A stretch of DNA of 35,252 bases, taken from contig JACPDP010000031.1 of NCBI GenBank assembly GCA_016183945.1, forward strand, positions 1 through 35,252. Reading direction: 5' to 3'. This document shows, in pieces, positions 1 through 13,279 of the stretch. A program made the translations under genes and the position numbers. The notes beneath the pieces were generated by a model. The model did not search any database, was not told where the DNA came from, and worked only from the letters and a program-made list of their open reading frames with translations. Source of the stretch: Magnetospirillum sp. (GTDB lineage: Bacteria > Pseudomonadota > Alphaproteobacteria > Rhodospirillales > Magnetospirillaceae). How positions within the stretch are numbered: the first letter of the stretch is position 1; each line of letters begins with the position of its first letter.

Positions 1-1016
1 CCACCGGCAAGCCCACCGTGGTCGGCTACACCAAGAACGACGTCTCCATGTGGGCCGACGTGATGGCGCGCTCGATCCGCGCCGGTGGCGGCCGTCCCGG
101 CGACCGCTGCCACATCGCCTATGGCTACGGGCTGTTCACCGGCGGCCTGGGGGCCCATTACGGCGCCGAGCGGCTGGGCTGCACCGTCATCCCCATGTCG
201 GGCGGCCAGACCGAGAAGCAGGTGCAGCTGATCACCGACTTCCAGCCCCGCATCATCATGGTGACGCCCAGCTACATGCTGGCCCTCGCCGATGAGATGG
301 ACAACCAGGGTATCGACACCAGGACCTGCTCGCTGCAGATCGGAATTTTCGGCGCCGAGCCGTGGACCGGAGCCATGCGCAGCGAGATCGAGGCCCGCAT
401 GGGCATCGACGCCATCGACATCTACGGCCTCTCCGAGGTCATCGGCCCCGGCGTCGCCCAGGAATGCATCGAGACCAAGGACGGCCTGCACATCTGGGAG
501 GATCACTTCTACCCCGAGATCATCGACCCCCACAGCGGCGAGGTGGTGCCCGACGGCCAGATGGGCGAGTTGGTGTTCACCAGCCTGACCAAGGAAGCCA
601 TGCCGGTGATGCGCTATCGCACCCGCGACCTCACCATGCTGATGCCGGGCACGGCGCGCACCTTCCGCCGCATGGGCAAGATCACCGGACGGTCGGACGA
701 CATGCTGATCATCCGCGGCGTCAACGTCTTCCCCACCCAGGTCGAGGAGTTGATCCTCAAGGACTACCGGCTGGCGCCGCATTACCAGTTGGAGGTCACC
801 CGCGACGGCCATCTCGACGCCGTCACCGTCAATGTCGAGATGCGCCCCGACCAACCCTGCGACGACAGCTCCGCCGCCGCCGCCGCCAAGGACTTGGCAC
901 ACCACATCAAGAGCTATATCGGCATCTCGACCAAGGTGAACGTGCTGGCACCCAACGCGATCGAACGCTCGATGGGCAAGGCCAAGCGGGTGGTCGACAA
1001 GCGGCCGAAGGCGTAA
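1..1016 (+). CDS. paaK: phenylacetate-CoA ligase (5' truncated by window edge)
   Basis: Activates phenylacetate (or a related aryl acid) to its CoA thioester with ATP, forming AMP, in aerobic or anaerobic aromatic degradation in the cytoplasm. The reading frame is already open at base 3, and the first residues (TGKPTVVGYT) are the end of the glycine/threonine-rich AMP-binding loop, so roughly the first 95-100 residues lie outside the window. The rest shows the PaaK-type core: IGIFGAEPW, IYGLSEVIGPGV and YRTRDLT, then GRSDDMLIIRGVNVFPTQVEE at the start of the C-terminal mobile domain. About 337 residues are visible, which fits a family length near 430-440. No other aromatic-degradation gene is in the window, so the true substrate is not settled. 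The gene converges on eno across a symmetric hairpin. Confidence 0.9.
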   Translation, partial: TGKPTVVGYTKNDVSMWADVMARSIRAGGGRPGDRCHIAYGYGLFTGGLGAHYGAERLGCTVIPMSGGQTEKQVQLITDFQPRIIMVTPSYMLALADEMDNQGIDTRTCSLQIGIFGAEPWTGAMRSEIEARMGIDAIDIYGLSEVIGPGVAQECIETKDGLHIWEDHFYPEIIDPHSGEVVPDGQMGELVFTSLTKEAMPVMRYRTRDLTMLMPGTARTFRRMGKITGRSDDMLIIRGVNVFPTQVEELILKDYRLAPHYQLEVTRDGHLDAVTVNVEMRPDQPCDDSSAAAAAKDLAHHIKSYIGISTKVNVLAPNAIERSMGKAKRVVDKRPKA

Positions 1017-1100
1017 GGAACCGGCATAACCCCGTCATGTGTGGACGGCCCCTGCGTTGCAAGGGAAACGTCACGGATGGCAGCGAAATATCGAACCCTG

Positions 1101-1125
1101 CCCTCCCCCAGCGGACGGGGGAGGG
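1101..1125. terminator. bidirectional terminator-like hairpin between paaK and eno
   Basis: A perfect 9-bp stem (CCCTCCCCC at 1101-1109 pairing with GGGGGAGGG at 1117-1125) with a 7-base loop sits in the 121-bp gap between the convergent paaK and eno genes. It has no T tract on either strand. Its place suggests it ends transcripts from both sides or shields mRNA 3' ends. Confidence 0.5.
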
Positions 1126-1137
1126 GGTGACGATATG

Positions 1138-2430
<1,293 letters not shown>

Positions 2431-2452
2431 TTAGTCTTCTATTGGATCCACC

Positions 2453-2520
2453 GTCATTCCCGCGAAAGCGGGAATCCATCCCCCAGCCCGAAAATGGATC
2501 CCCGCTTTCGCGGGGATGAC
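2453..2520. repeat. inverted-repeat element of the CCCGCGAAAGCGGG type
   Basis: Two 27-bp arms (2453-2479 and 2494-2520) are inverted copies with two mismatches, separated by 14 bases. Each arm contains a smaller CCCGC-GAAA-GCGGG hairpin. It fills most of the 116-bp gap between kdsA and eno. Related elements lie at 17568-17639 and, in degenerate form, at 19785-19834. Such REP-like palindromes are common in proteobacterial intergenic regions. Here it could end the kdsA transcript or stabilise its 3' end. Confidence 0.8.
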
Positions 2521-2531
2521 GAAAAACGAAC

Positions 2532-3374
2532 CTAAAGCACGATCGGATGGGCCTTCGCAACCCGATCGAAGGCCTTCAGGGTGGCGATGAGATCGGGCAT
2601 GGCGGCCAGCGGCAGCATGTTGGGGCCGTCGGAGGGCGCCCTGTCCGGGTCGGGATGGGTCTCGATGAACACCGCGGCAATCCCCACCGCCACGGCGGCG
2701 CGCGCCAGCACGGGGGCAAAGCGGCGGTCGCCGCCGGAGGAGGCGCCCTGCCCGCCCGGAGACTGCACCGCGTGGGTGGCGTCCATCACCACCGGATAGC
2801 CGGTGGCAGCCATGATCGGCAGCGCCCGCATGTCGGCGACCAGGTCGCCATAGCCGAAGCAGGAGCCGCGCTCGGTCAGCACGATGCGGGTGTTGCCGGT
2901 GCTCTCGACCTTGGCGGCGGCGTTGGCCATCTGCGACGGCGCCAGGAACTGGCCCTTCTTGATGTTGATCACGCATCCGGTGCGCCCGGCGGCCAGCAGC
3001 AGGTCGGTCTGGCGGCAGAGGAAGGCCGGTATCTGCAGGATGTCGATGACCTTGGCCACCCGCTTGCACTGTTCCTCGGTGTGGATGTCGGTGAGCACCG
3101 GCAGCCCCAGGCTTTCGCGAATCTCGGCGAAGATGGGCAGCGAGTCCTTGATCCCGATGCCGCGCCGCCCCGACAGCGAGCTGCGGTTGGCCTTGTCGTA
3201 GCTGGTCTTGTAGATCAGCGGCATCCCCGCCTTGGCCGCCATCTCCTTCAACGCCAGGGCGCATTCCAGGGCGTGCGCCCGGCTCTCCAACTGACACGGC
3301 CCGGCGATCAGCACCAGCGGCAGGTCGTTGCCGAGGATGACGCTTTCGCCGACGGCGACATGGTGGCAGGGCAT
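2532..3374 (-). CDS. kdsA: 3-deoxy-8-phosphooctulonate (KDO-8-P) synthase
   Basis: Condenses phosphoenolpyruvate and arabinose 5-phosphate to KDO 8-phosphate, the first committed step to the KDO sugar of lipopolysaccharide. The 280-residue product starts MPCHHVAVGESVILGN and shows LIAGPCQLES, SYDKANRSS, TDIHTEEQ, INIKKGQF, ERGSCFGYGDLV and MDATHAVQSPGG, all family hallmarks. The residue after GP is Cys27. Metal-dependent KdsA enzymes have Cys here, while the metal-free E. coli type has Asn, so this one is probably metal-dependent. The open frame runs upstream to 3758, but ATG 3374 is preceded by GGAG and lies 8 bases after the pyrG stop, matching known N-termini. It is probably translated from a shared pyrG-kdsA mRNA. 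Confidence 0.95.
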   Translation of the reverse strand: MPCHHVAVGESVILGNDLPLVLIAGPCQLESRAHALECALALKEMAAKAGMPLIYKTSYDKANRSSLSGRRGIGIKDSLPIFAEIRESLGLPVLTDIHTEEQCKRVAKVIDILQIPAFLCRQTDLLLAAGRTGCVINIKKGQFLAPSQMANAAAKVESTGNTRIVLTERGSCFGYGDLVADMRALPIMAATGYPVVMDATHAVQSPGGQGASSGGDRRFAPVLARAAVAVGIAAVFIETHPDPDRAPSDGPNMLPLAAMPDLIATLKAFDRVAKAHPIVL

Positions 3375-3382
3375 CCGGTCTC

Positions 3383-5092
<1,710 letters not shown>

Positions 5093-5437
5093 CTAGCGGG
5101 AGAGTGGCGCGCTCGGCTCGGCCGGTGCCGCCGGCTTGGCCGGCTCGGCCGGAGCCGTGGCGGCGGGAGCCTTCTCCTGCAACTGCTCGAAGGGCGAGGC
5201 GCCGCTGCTGCGGTGGCTGGCGATCAGGGCCAGCGACAGGCTGGTCAAGAAGAAGGCCGCCGCCAGGATGGCGGTGGTACGGGTCAGCAGGTTGCCCGCC
5301 GCGCGGCCGCTCATCAGCCCGCCGCCGCCGCCGCCGATGCCCAGCGCGCCGCCTTCGCTGCGCTGGAGCAGGATCACTCCCACCAGCGACACGGCCAGCA
5401 TCAGGTGGATGACGAGTATGATCGGAAAGACATCCAT
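5093..5437 (-). CDS. secG: preprotein translocase subunit SecG
   Basis: Small inner-membrane subunit of the SecYEG channel that assists protein export. The 114-residue product has two hydrophobic segments (about residues 4-22 and 54-74) joined by the typical glycine-rich loop with LLQRSEGG and GGGGGGLMSGR, then NLLTRTTAILAAAFF. The C-terminal 35 residues are an Ala/Pro/Glu-rich extension (ATAPAEPAKPAAPAEP), common in alphaproteobacterial SecG. No strong ribosome site is visible before ATG 5437. It heads the secG-pyrG-kdsA cluster. Confidence 0.93.
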   Translation of the reverse strand: MDVFPIILVIHLMLAVSLVGVILLQRSEGGALGIGGGGGGLMSGRAAGNLLTRTTAILAAAFFLTSLSLALIASHRSSGASPFEQLQEKAPAATAPAEPAKPAAPAEPSAPLSR

Positions 5438-5520
5438 TTGGGGGTCACCGCAATAGGTATGGGCCGTCGCCGGACTCGGAAACGTTTCGAGCCGTTTTTA
5501 GCCCCCGGCGCACGGGATGG

Positions 5521-8040
<2,520 letters not shown>

Positions 8041-8180
8041 GCCGCGGGACGCACTGCCAAAGCGGAGAGACCGCCTATTCCAAGGTATAAGAAATAATGC
8101 CTCCGCATAATAGCACCCATACCGCCGCCATCGGCAAAATTTTCAATAGCTAATCATTGCGCAGTTGAAGCAAAACAGCC

Positions 8181-8200
8181 ATACCTTTCGAAGGTTATAT
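8181..8200 (-). terminator. weak terminator or palindrome after the M23 peptidase gene
   Basis: A short palindrome (ATACCTT / AAGGTTAT around TCG, about 8181-8198) lies 15-34 bases beyond the stop of the M23 gene. On the minus strand it is followed by GGCTGTTTTGC, a modest T-rich stretch. It could be a weak terminator or a protein-binding palindrome. The rest of the 174-bp gap 8041-8214 shows nothing I can name. Confidence 0.3.
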
Positions 8201-8214
8201 ACGATGGGGCGGTA

Positions 8215-8958
8215 TTAACGTGGCCCACGGCGCATGAAGCGCATGGGATTTCGCGGAATGCCCCCGACGACGACTTCGTAATGCATGTGGACACCGGTCG
8301 ATCGTCCACTGGAGCCCACCAGACCGACCAGTTGACCGTCCGCCACCCTTTGCCCGCGGTGGACGCGCAACGCCGCGAGATGGCCGTAGCGGGTGCGGAC
8401 ACCGAAGCCGTGGTCGACCTCCACCATGCGGCCGTAGCCGCCGCGACGGCCGGCGAAAACGACGCGGCCGGGGGCGGTGGCCCGGACGGCGGCACGCGCC
8501 GCGGCCTTGAGGTCGATGCCGGTGTGGAAGGCGCGGCGGTGGTTGAAGGGATCGCGGCGCGGCCCAAAGCCCGAGGTCAGGTGATAACGCGCCAGCGGCG
8601 GCCCCCACGGCAGCACGCGCACGGCACGCTCCAGGCGGTTCCAGCGCTCGACCTCGCCCATGGCGGCGGCCAGGGCGGAGCCGGCCGGCACGAACGGCCC
8701 GCCCTCGGCCCGCCGCTTGGGGGCGCGGCGGACCAGCCGGTCGGGGCTGATGCCGGTGCCGGCCAGTGCCTTTTCGATGGCCCGGATGTTGCCGCGCGCC
8801 AGCCCGGCCAGGCGCTCCGCCATCAGGTCGAGACTGCGGTCGCGCTCGGCCAGCGCCTGGCGGAGCCGCTCGGTCTCGATGGTGCAGGCGGTGGGTTCGG
8901 CCGCAACGGACACCGAGATCAGGGCGAAGGCGAGACCCAGTCCGACGATACGGTACAT
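8215..8958 (-). CDS. secreted M23 (LytM) family metallopeptidase
   Basis: Probable periplasmic cell-wall endopeptidase. The 247-residue product starts MYRIVGLGLAFALISVSVAAEP, a clear signal peptide with cleavage near VAA. It is followed by an acidic/basic helical region (ETERLRQALAERDRSLDLMAERLAGLARG) and a C-terminal LytM domain from about residue 135. The domain keeps LTSGFGPRRDPFN, the zinc motif HTGID (HxxxD), APGRVVFAGRRGGYG, and the HMH pair (STGVHMHYEV), so it looks catalytically competent. A GGAGGAG ribosome site precedes ATG 8958, while longer upstream starts in the same frame have none. The likely cut site is a peptidoglycan cross-link. The domain order resembles periplasmic MepM-like enzymes. 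Confidence 0.9.
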   Translation of the reverse strand: MYRIVGLGLAFALISVSVAAEPTACTIETERLRQALAERDRSLDLMAERLAGLARGNIRAIEKALAGTGISPDRLVRRAPKRRAEGGPFVPAGSALAAAMGEVERWNRLERAVRVLPWGPPLARYHLTSGFGPRRDPFNHRRAFHTGIDLKAAARAAVRATAPGRVVFAGRRGGYGRMVEVDHGFGVRTRYGHLAALRVHRGQRVADGQLVGLVGSSGRSTGVHMHYEVVVGGIPRNPMRFMRRGPR

Positions 8959-9100
8959 TGAGGCTCCTCCGATTTTCCCCTTCAGCACAAAATGGTTTCG
9001 CCGGGAGGTTGGGCTATGGCGCGAATGGTTGCCAAGCGGAACGCGGATGGTAGGCTGGCGGGCACGCGTCCGCGCCCCCCTGCTCCCGACGGAGACGCCT

Positions 9101-9571
9101 TTGCCCTGCCGCCCCGGCATTTCGCCCTTGCATCCCGCCGCCCTGCTGTCCACTTGGTTCGGCGCCGGGCTGTTGCCCAAGGCGCCGGGAACCTGGGGCT
9201 CGGCCGCCGCCCTGCCCTTCGCCTGGGTCATCGCCGGCCGCTGGGGAAGCTGGGGACTGGCGGCGGCGGCGGGGATCTGTTTCCTGGTGGGCTGGGCCGC
9301 TTCCGAACTGTATGTCCGGCGCACCGCTGCCGACGACCCCGGCGAGGTGGTGATCGACGAGGTCGCCGGCCAGTGGCTGGTGCTGGCCCCCGCCCCCCTC
9401 GATCCGCTGTATTATCTGGTGGGGTTCGCCCTGTTCCGGCTGCTCGACATCTGGAAGCCGTGGCCGGCCGGCTGGGCCGATCGTCACCTCTCCGGCGGCC
9501 TCGGCGTCATGGCCGACGACATGCTGGCGGCCGCTTACGGCCTGCTCGCCCTTCTGCTCCTCACGAGGTGA
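9101..9571 (+). CDS. pgpA: phosphatidylglycerophosphatase A
   Basis: Inner-membrane phosphatase that removes phosphate from phosphatidylglycerol phosphate in phospholipid synthesis. The protein shows the PgpA pattern: [36 protein letters not shown], then [32 protein letters not shown], with acidic residues expected to bind the metal, and hydrophobic segments between. Length is about 156 residues from TTG 9101, which has GGAG 6-8 bases upstream. An in-frame ATG at 9047 gives a longer and less conserved N-terminus, and TTG 9128 is a shorter option, so the start is uncertain. It ends two bases before cinA, implying coupled expression. Confidence 0.88.
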   Translation: MPCRPGISPLHPAALLSTWFGAGLLPKAPGTWGSAAALPFAWVIAGRWGSWGLAAAAGICFLVGWAASELYVRRTAADDPGEVVIDEVAGQWLVLAPAPLDPLYYLVGFALFRLLDIWKPWPAGWADRHLSGGLGVMADDMLAAAYGLLALLLLTR

Positions 9572-9573
9572 CC

Positions 9574-10065
9574 ATGCTGCCCGCCGAATTGATCGCCGAC
9601 GCCGAAGCGGTGCTCGCCGCCTGCCGCGCCGCCGGGCTGAAGGCGGCCACCGCCGAGTCGTGCACCGGCGGGCTGGTGGCGGCGGCGCTGACCGCGGTGG
9701 CCGGCTCGTCGGACGTGGTCGAGCGCGGCTTCGTCACCTACTCGAACGAGGCCAAGCAGGAGATGCTGGGAGTGCCCCCCGGCTTGTTCCCGAGTCCCGG
9801 CGCGGTTTCCGAGGCGGTGGCCCGAGCCATGGCCGAAGGGGCGCTGGCCCATTCGCGCGCCGACATGGCGGTGGCCATCACCGGGATTGCCGGGCCGGGC
9901 GGCGGCTCGACGGAGAAGCCGGTGGGGCTGGTGCATTTCGCCTGCACCCGCCGAGGCGCCGCCACCGTCCACCGCCGCGAGGTCTTCGCCGGCGACCGTG
10001 AGCACATCAGGGTGCAGGCGGCGCGGACGGCTCTGGCGATGTTGCGCGCGGCGGCAGGCCCCTGA
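9574..10065 (+). CDS. pncC: CinA C-terminal domain protein / nicotinamide-nucleotide amidase
   Basis: Deamidates nicotinamide mononucleotide to nicotinate mononucleotide in pyridine-nucleotide recycling, if it acts like characterised PncC enzymes. It has 163 residues and consists only of the CinA C-terminal domain, lacking the N-terminal molybdopterin-binding-like domain of full CinA. Seen motifs: [16 protein letters not shown] (with the catalytic Ser), [35 protein letters not shown], and a final [12 protein letters not shown] helix. GAGG lies 5 bases before ATG 9574, inside the end of pgpA. Its 3' end overlaps the opposite-strand gene ending at 10007 by 59 bases. Confidence 0.9.
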   Translation: MLPAELIADAEAVLAACRAAGLKAATAESCTGGLVAAALTAVAGSSDVVERGFVTYSNEAKQEMLGVPPGLFPSPGAVSEAVARAMAEGALAHSRADMAVAITGIAGPGGGSTEKPVGLVHFACTRRGAATVHRREVFAGDREHIRVQAARTALAMLRAAAGP

Positions 10066-10354
10066 CCGCCACCGCCACCCTGAGGACGGCCAGCGGCACG
10101 GTGGGGGCGTCGCAGACGATGCGGGTGCCGTTGGCGGCCAGCGAGGCGTAAGGGAATACTCCGGTGGCGCCGAAGCCGAGATGCAGCGTCCAGTCCGGCA
10201 GCGCCGCCGCCACCAGGCGGCGGGCGGCATCGACCGACGCGGAATAGTCGGCCATCGGCTGCTCGAATGCCTCGGCGACGGCGGCGTCGAGCGCGGTGTC
10301 GCAGCCCGGGGCCGCGTCCAGGCGCCGGCCAAGTTCCTTCCAATCCCCTGCCAT
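10007..10354 (-). CDS. unknown small protein, possibly phage ABA-sandwich-like
   Basis: A 115-residue protein starting [20 protein letters not shown] do not recognise it with certainty. The layout (an acidic N-terminal half, then [25 protein letters not shown], then [16 protein letters not shown]) resembles small proteins with the phage ABA-sandwich domain, which usually contain a Y-S-x-D-x-x-A segment and end in a helix like xPALAICRAAL. That is inference from pattern only. The frame runs upstream to 10627, but ATG 10354 begins the region with coding character. It is convergent with pncC and overlaps it by 59 bases, with no room for a terminator. Confidence 0.6.
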   Translation of the reverse strand: MAGDWKELGRRLDAAPGCDTALDAAVAEAFEQPMADYSASVDAARRLVAAALPDWTLHLGFGATGVFPYASLAANGTRIVCDAPTVPLAVLRVAVAVRGLPPRATSPEPSAPPAP

Positions 10355-10590
10355 CTTCCCCTTTACCCCCCGTTGACGTAGCGTCTGTGCCACAAGGGTA
10401 TCAGAGGAGAGGTTGATGCGCACCGCCGGCGAAATCCCGGCGGATGGCGCAGTGCCTGGGAAAGGCAAAGGGCTAATTCGACGACGCCGCCATCGCGCAG
10501 CAGTTGACCGCAGCCTCGGCAAAGGGGAATCATGGAGGCGACGGAATTGGCGACCGTGGACCACCGGGACGGGCCAGCCAGGAGAACAGG

Positions 10591-11262
10591 GTGACCAACC
10601 AGGACGACAAGGGATCGACCGTGACATTGTCGGTGCCCGCCGGCACGGTCGTCTTCGCCCAGGGCGAGCCGGGCAATGCCGCCTACCTGTTGCACAGCGG
10701 AAGCATTTCCATGCGCCAGGCTGCCTATGGCCAGATGGTGGAATTGGACATCATCACTCCCGGCGAAGTCTTCGGTGAGATGGCGGTGCTGGGCGGCGGA
10801 ACCCGCCTGGCCGCCGCGGTGGCGGTCGAAGACTGTGTCATCAGCCGCATTCCCGCCGCCGACTTCGCGCGGCACCTTGACGACATCGACCCCTTCCTGC
10901 GTGGTCTGGTGGCCAAAGTCATCAAGGACATCCGCTCGTCGTACCGGGCGTTTCTCCGCCGGCCACGCAGCCTGCGCGACCATCTGCGGCAGATGCGCGC
11001 CTTCGGCGACAACATGCGCCGTTTCGCCGCCAAGATCGAGGACGCCCCGGTCGCGCCGGAACTGCTGGCCAGCCTCGACCGCATCGACGTCGAGCTGGAG
11101 CGCCTGCTGCGGCTGGCCGACGCCACCCCGGACAAGCGCCACGACATCATCCTCGACGAGGGCGAGGAGTACGGCCTGGCGATGAAGTCGGTGCTGGGCT
11201 CGGAAGCCCGGCGCAGCGTCACCGCCCGCCCCATCACCGAAGTGGCAAAGATTCAATCGTAA
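10591..11262 (+). CDS. cyclic nucleotide-binding domain protein
   Basis: A 223-residue soluble protein whose first half (about residues 8-120) is a cNMP-binding domain: VPAGTVVFAQGEPGNAAYLLHSGSISM, then the phosphate-binding cassette PGEVFGEMAVLGGGTRLAAAVA with Glu and Arg at the ligand positions. The second half is helical and charged (SSYRAFLRRPRSLRDHLRQMRAF, then RIDVELERLLRLAD) and has no helix-turn-helix I can see, so it is probably not a Crp-type activator. GTG 10591 is favoured because AGGAGA lies 5 bases upstream; the open frame reaches further to 10504. What it senses is unknown. Its 3' end overlaps the opposite-strand lipoprotein gene by 29 bases. Confidence 0.85.
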   Translation: MTNQDDKGSTVTLSVPAGTVVFAQGEPGNAAYLLHSGSISMRQAAYGQMVELDIITPGEVFGEMAVLGGGTRLAAAVAVEDCVISRIPAADFARHLDDIDPFLRGLVAKVIKDIRSSYRAFLRRPRSLRDHLRQMRAFGDNMRRFAAKIEDAPVAPELLASLDRIDVELERLLRLADATPDKRHDIILDEGEEYGLAMKSVLGSEARRSVTARPITEVAKIQS

Positions 11263-11485
11263 CCGCTTCGCGCGGCGGCACCACCGGGCTGACCACCGGC
11301 TCCTCGGCCGGCTGGCGCTGAACCGCCGGCTGCACCGGCGGCTGCTCCTCACCGCGGGCAGTGGCGGGCTGCACCCCGGTCTCGCGGCTTTTCTCCACCT
11401 GCTTCACCGTATGGGCGATGAGGCCGACGGCGTCGCAGCCGCACAGCGCCAGGGTGACGGCAAGGAGGGCGATCGGGCGGAACAT
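11234..11485 (-). CDS. small predicted lipoprotein
   Basis: An 83-residue protein with a lipoprotein signal peptide: MFRPIALLAVTLALCGCDAVG, with the lipobox LALCGC giving an N-terminal Cys at residue 15 or 17. The mature part is short: a helix (IAHTVKQVEKSRETG) and a Pro/Gln/Glu-rich tail (EEQPPVQPAVQRQPAEEP). No domain recognised; probably outer- or inner-membrane anchored. ATG 11485 is favoured over the ATG two codons upstream because AGGGG is then 7 bases away. It overlaps the end of the cNMP-domain gene by 29 bases, tail to tail. Confidence 0.75.
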   Translation of the reverse strand: MFRPIALLAVTLALCGCDAVGLIAHTVKQVEKSRETGVQPATARGEEQPPVQPAVQRQPAEEPVVSPVVPPREAVTIESLPLR

Positions 11486-11572
11486 GGGCATCCCCTGAGA
11501 GACGGCAGACCGGCGGGACCCTACACCGTCCCCGTCCGATGGCTCAAGTGACCCTTTTGGGGGCATGACCTT

Positions 11573-11595
11573 CCCTCTCCCCGCAGCGGGAGGGG
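11573..11595 (-). terminator. hairpin after the cyclophilin-like gene
   Basis: An imperfect GC-rich inverted repeat (CCCTCTCCCCGC then GCGGGAGGGG) begins 6 bases beyond the stop of the minus-strand gene at 11601. It is similar in style to the paaK-eno hairpin. It could end the ackA-side transcript or be a small dispersed repeat. No T tract. Confidence 0.4.
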
Positions 11596-11600
11596 CTGAT

Positions 11601-11975
11601 CTACTCCACCGCCTCGACGCGGATAGGGTCGCCGGCCTCGATCCCGGCAAGGCGATGGACGTCGTCCGAGGTGCGGCCCCAGATGTTGGCGTGGGAGGCC
11701 AGGCGGATTTCGGTGCCTTCCGACCGCGGTGTCGGACCGAAGCCGACCACGACGGCCTCGCCCTCGACGCGGAAGGCCAGCTCGCCCGGTTGCACCACGT
11801 CGCGGGCGCCGTCTTCGCGATCCACCGTGACCGGGGCCTGGAAATAGACCTCCTCGCCCCAGGTGGCGGCCCGCGCCTCGAACGGTGCCGCGGCGTAGAG
11901 GGCATCGGCGGTGGGCGTGTCGAACAGTTCGGCGACGATGGTCACCGGGCCAATCGCAAGTTTCAGTTTCCGCAT
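11601..11975 (-). CDS. cyclophilin-like fold protein (TM1367/DUF369 type)
   Basis: A 124-residue soluble protein starting MRKLKLAIGPVTIVAELFDTPTADALYAAAPFEA. The segments TWGEEVYFQAPV, VVQPGELAFRVEGEAVVVGFGPTP and LASHANIWGRTSDDVHRLAGIEAGDPIRVE match my recollection of the small cyclophilin-like family PF04126 (COG2164), which has the cyclophilin beta-barrel without proven isomerase activity. Function is unknown. The frame is open to 12047, but the conserved start is at 11975. It lies downstream of ackA on the same strand, 114 bp away with a strong hairpin in between, so it may or may not share the transcript. Confidence 0.75.
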   Translation of the reverse strand: MRKLKLAIGPVTIVAELFDTPTADALYAAAPFEARAATWGEEVYFQAPVTVDREDGARDVVQPGELAFRVEGEAVVVGFGPTPRSEGTEIRLASHANIWGRTSDDVHRLAGIEAGDPIRVEAVE

Positions 11976-12054
11976 TCCCAGCGCCCCGCAAATTTTCCCA
12001 TGGGGCGCGAGTGTGCCTGTTTCGGCAGGGAGATGGAACCCCCCCACCTGCGGA

Positions 12055-12083
12055 GGGTGCGCGGGCGTCTCGTCCGCGCACCC
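12055..12083 (-). terminator. strong hairpin 7 bases after ackA
   Basis: A perfect 10-bp stem (GGGTGCGCGG at 12055-12064 with CCGCGCACCC at 12074-12083) and a 9-base loop starts 7 bases beyond the ackA stop. It lacks a following T tract but is placed where the ackA transcript should end. Confidence 0.55.
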
Positions 12084-12089
12084 GTAACC

Positions 12090-13274
12090 TTATCCCTGCA
12101 GGACCGCCCTGGTATGGCGGGCAATCATCATCTCCTCGTCGGTGGGAACGACCAGGGCGGGGATGGTGCTGCCGGCGGCGGTGATGCACGGCGCGTTGCG
12201 GGTGTTTGCCTCGGGGTCGAGGCGAACCCCCAGCCATTCCGCCTGACGGCAAACCCGCTCGCGCACCGCGGCGGCGCGCTCGCCGATGCCGGCGGTGAAG
12301 ACCAGCGCATCCAACCCGCCCAACGCCGCCGCCAGCGAGCCCAGTTCGCGGCCGATGCGGTAGCAGAACAGCTCGACTGCTTCCTCGGCATGGGGATCGG
12401 TGCTGTCGAGCAGGATCCGCATGTCGTTGCTGATGCCCGAGACGCCCAGCAGGCCGGACTCCTTGTACAGCAGCGTCTCCAACTGCTTGGCGTCCATACC
12501 CTTGCGCTGCATGAGATAGAGCACCACTCCGGGGTCGAGGTTGCCGGTGCGGGTGCCCATGGGCAGGCCATCCAGGGCGGTGAACCCCATGGTCGAGGCG
12601 ACGCTGCGGCCGTCCTTGATGGCGCACATGGAGGCGCCCGAGCCGAGATGCGCCACCACCACGCGGCCGCCGGCCACCTCGGGAGCGACCTCCTTGAGCT
12701 TGTGGGCGATGTACTCATAGGACAGGCCATGGAAGCCGTAACGGCGCACGCCCTCGGCGGTCAGCGCCCGCGGCAAGGCGAAGAGTTCCGCCACCCGAGG
12801 GTTGCTGCGGTGGAAGGCGGTGTCGAAGCAGGCCACCTGGACCAGCTCGGGATGCACCGCGGCCAGCGCCCGGATGGGAGCCAGATTGTGCGGCTGGTGC
12901 AAGGGTGCCAGCGGCACCAGCGCCTCCAGCTCCTCGACGATCGCGGCATCGATCCGCACCGGGTGGCTGTAACACAGTCCGCCATGCACCACGCGATGGC
13001 CGGCCGCCCTCAGCACGGCGCCGTCGAGATGCTCCTCGATCCAGCGCAACAGGTAGGTCAGCAGGATCTCGTGCGACAGACCCTCGCCGTGCTCCCAGCG
13101 CGTTTCGGCCAGGGGCTGACCCTTGGGATCGAAGGCCCTGAAGAAGGGGGCGACGTGGATGCCGTCCACCTGCCCCTTGCTGGACAGCGCCATGTCGCCG
13201 CCGGTCTCGCCGAGGTAGAGCGAGAACTTGATGGAAGAGGAGCCGGCGTTGATGACCAGAATGCCCTCGCGCAT
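12090..13274 (-). CDS. ackA: acetate (short-chain acyl) kinase
   Basis: Interconverts acetate plus ATP with acetyl phosphate, the partner reaction of the phosphate acyltransferase encoded just upstream. The 394-residue product begins MREGILVINAGSSSIKFSLY and shows RVVHGG (substrate Arg), FDTAFH, YGFHGLSYEYIA, VVVAHLGSGASMCAI, GFTALDGLPMGTRTGNLDPG, FTAGIGE and VVPTDEEMMIARHT. These are the acetate/butyrate kinase signatures, and the length fits acetate kinase. ATG 13274 starts 5 bases after the stop of the MaoC-Pta fusion gene, so the two are clearly co-translated. The fused hydratase upstream leaves open that the natural substrate is a longer acid such as butyrate or 3-hydroxybutyrate. Confidence 0.94.
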   Translation of the reverse strand: MREGILVINAGSSSIKFSLYLGETGGDMALSSKGQVDGIHVAPFFRAFDPKGQPLAETRWEHGEGLSHEILLTYLLRWIEEHLDGAVLRAAGHRVVHGGLCYSHPVRIDAAIVEELEALVPLAPLHQPHNLAPIRALAAVHPELVQVACFDTAFHRSNPRVAELFALPRALTAEGVRRYGFHGLSYEYIAHKLKEVAPEVAGGRVVVAHLGSGASMCAIKDGRSVASTMGFTALDGLPMGTRTGNLDPGVVLYLMQRKGMDAKQLETLLYKESGLLGVSGISNDMRILLDSTDPHAEEAVELFCYRIGRELGSLAAALGGLDALVFTAGIGERAAAVRERVCRQAEWLGVRLDPEANTRNAPCITAAGSTIPALVVPTDEEMMIARHTRAVLQG

Positions 13275-13279
13275 GTCGC

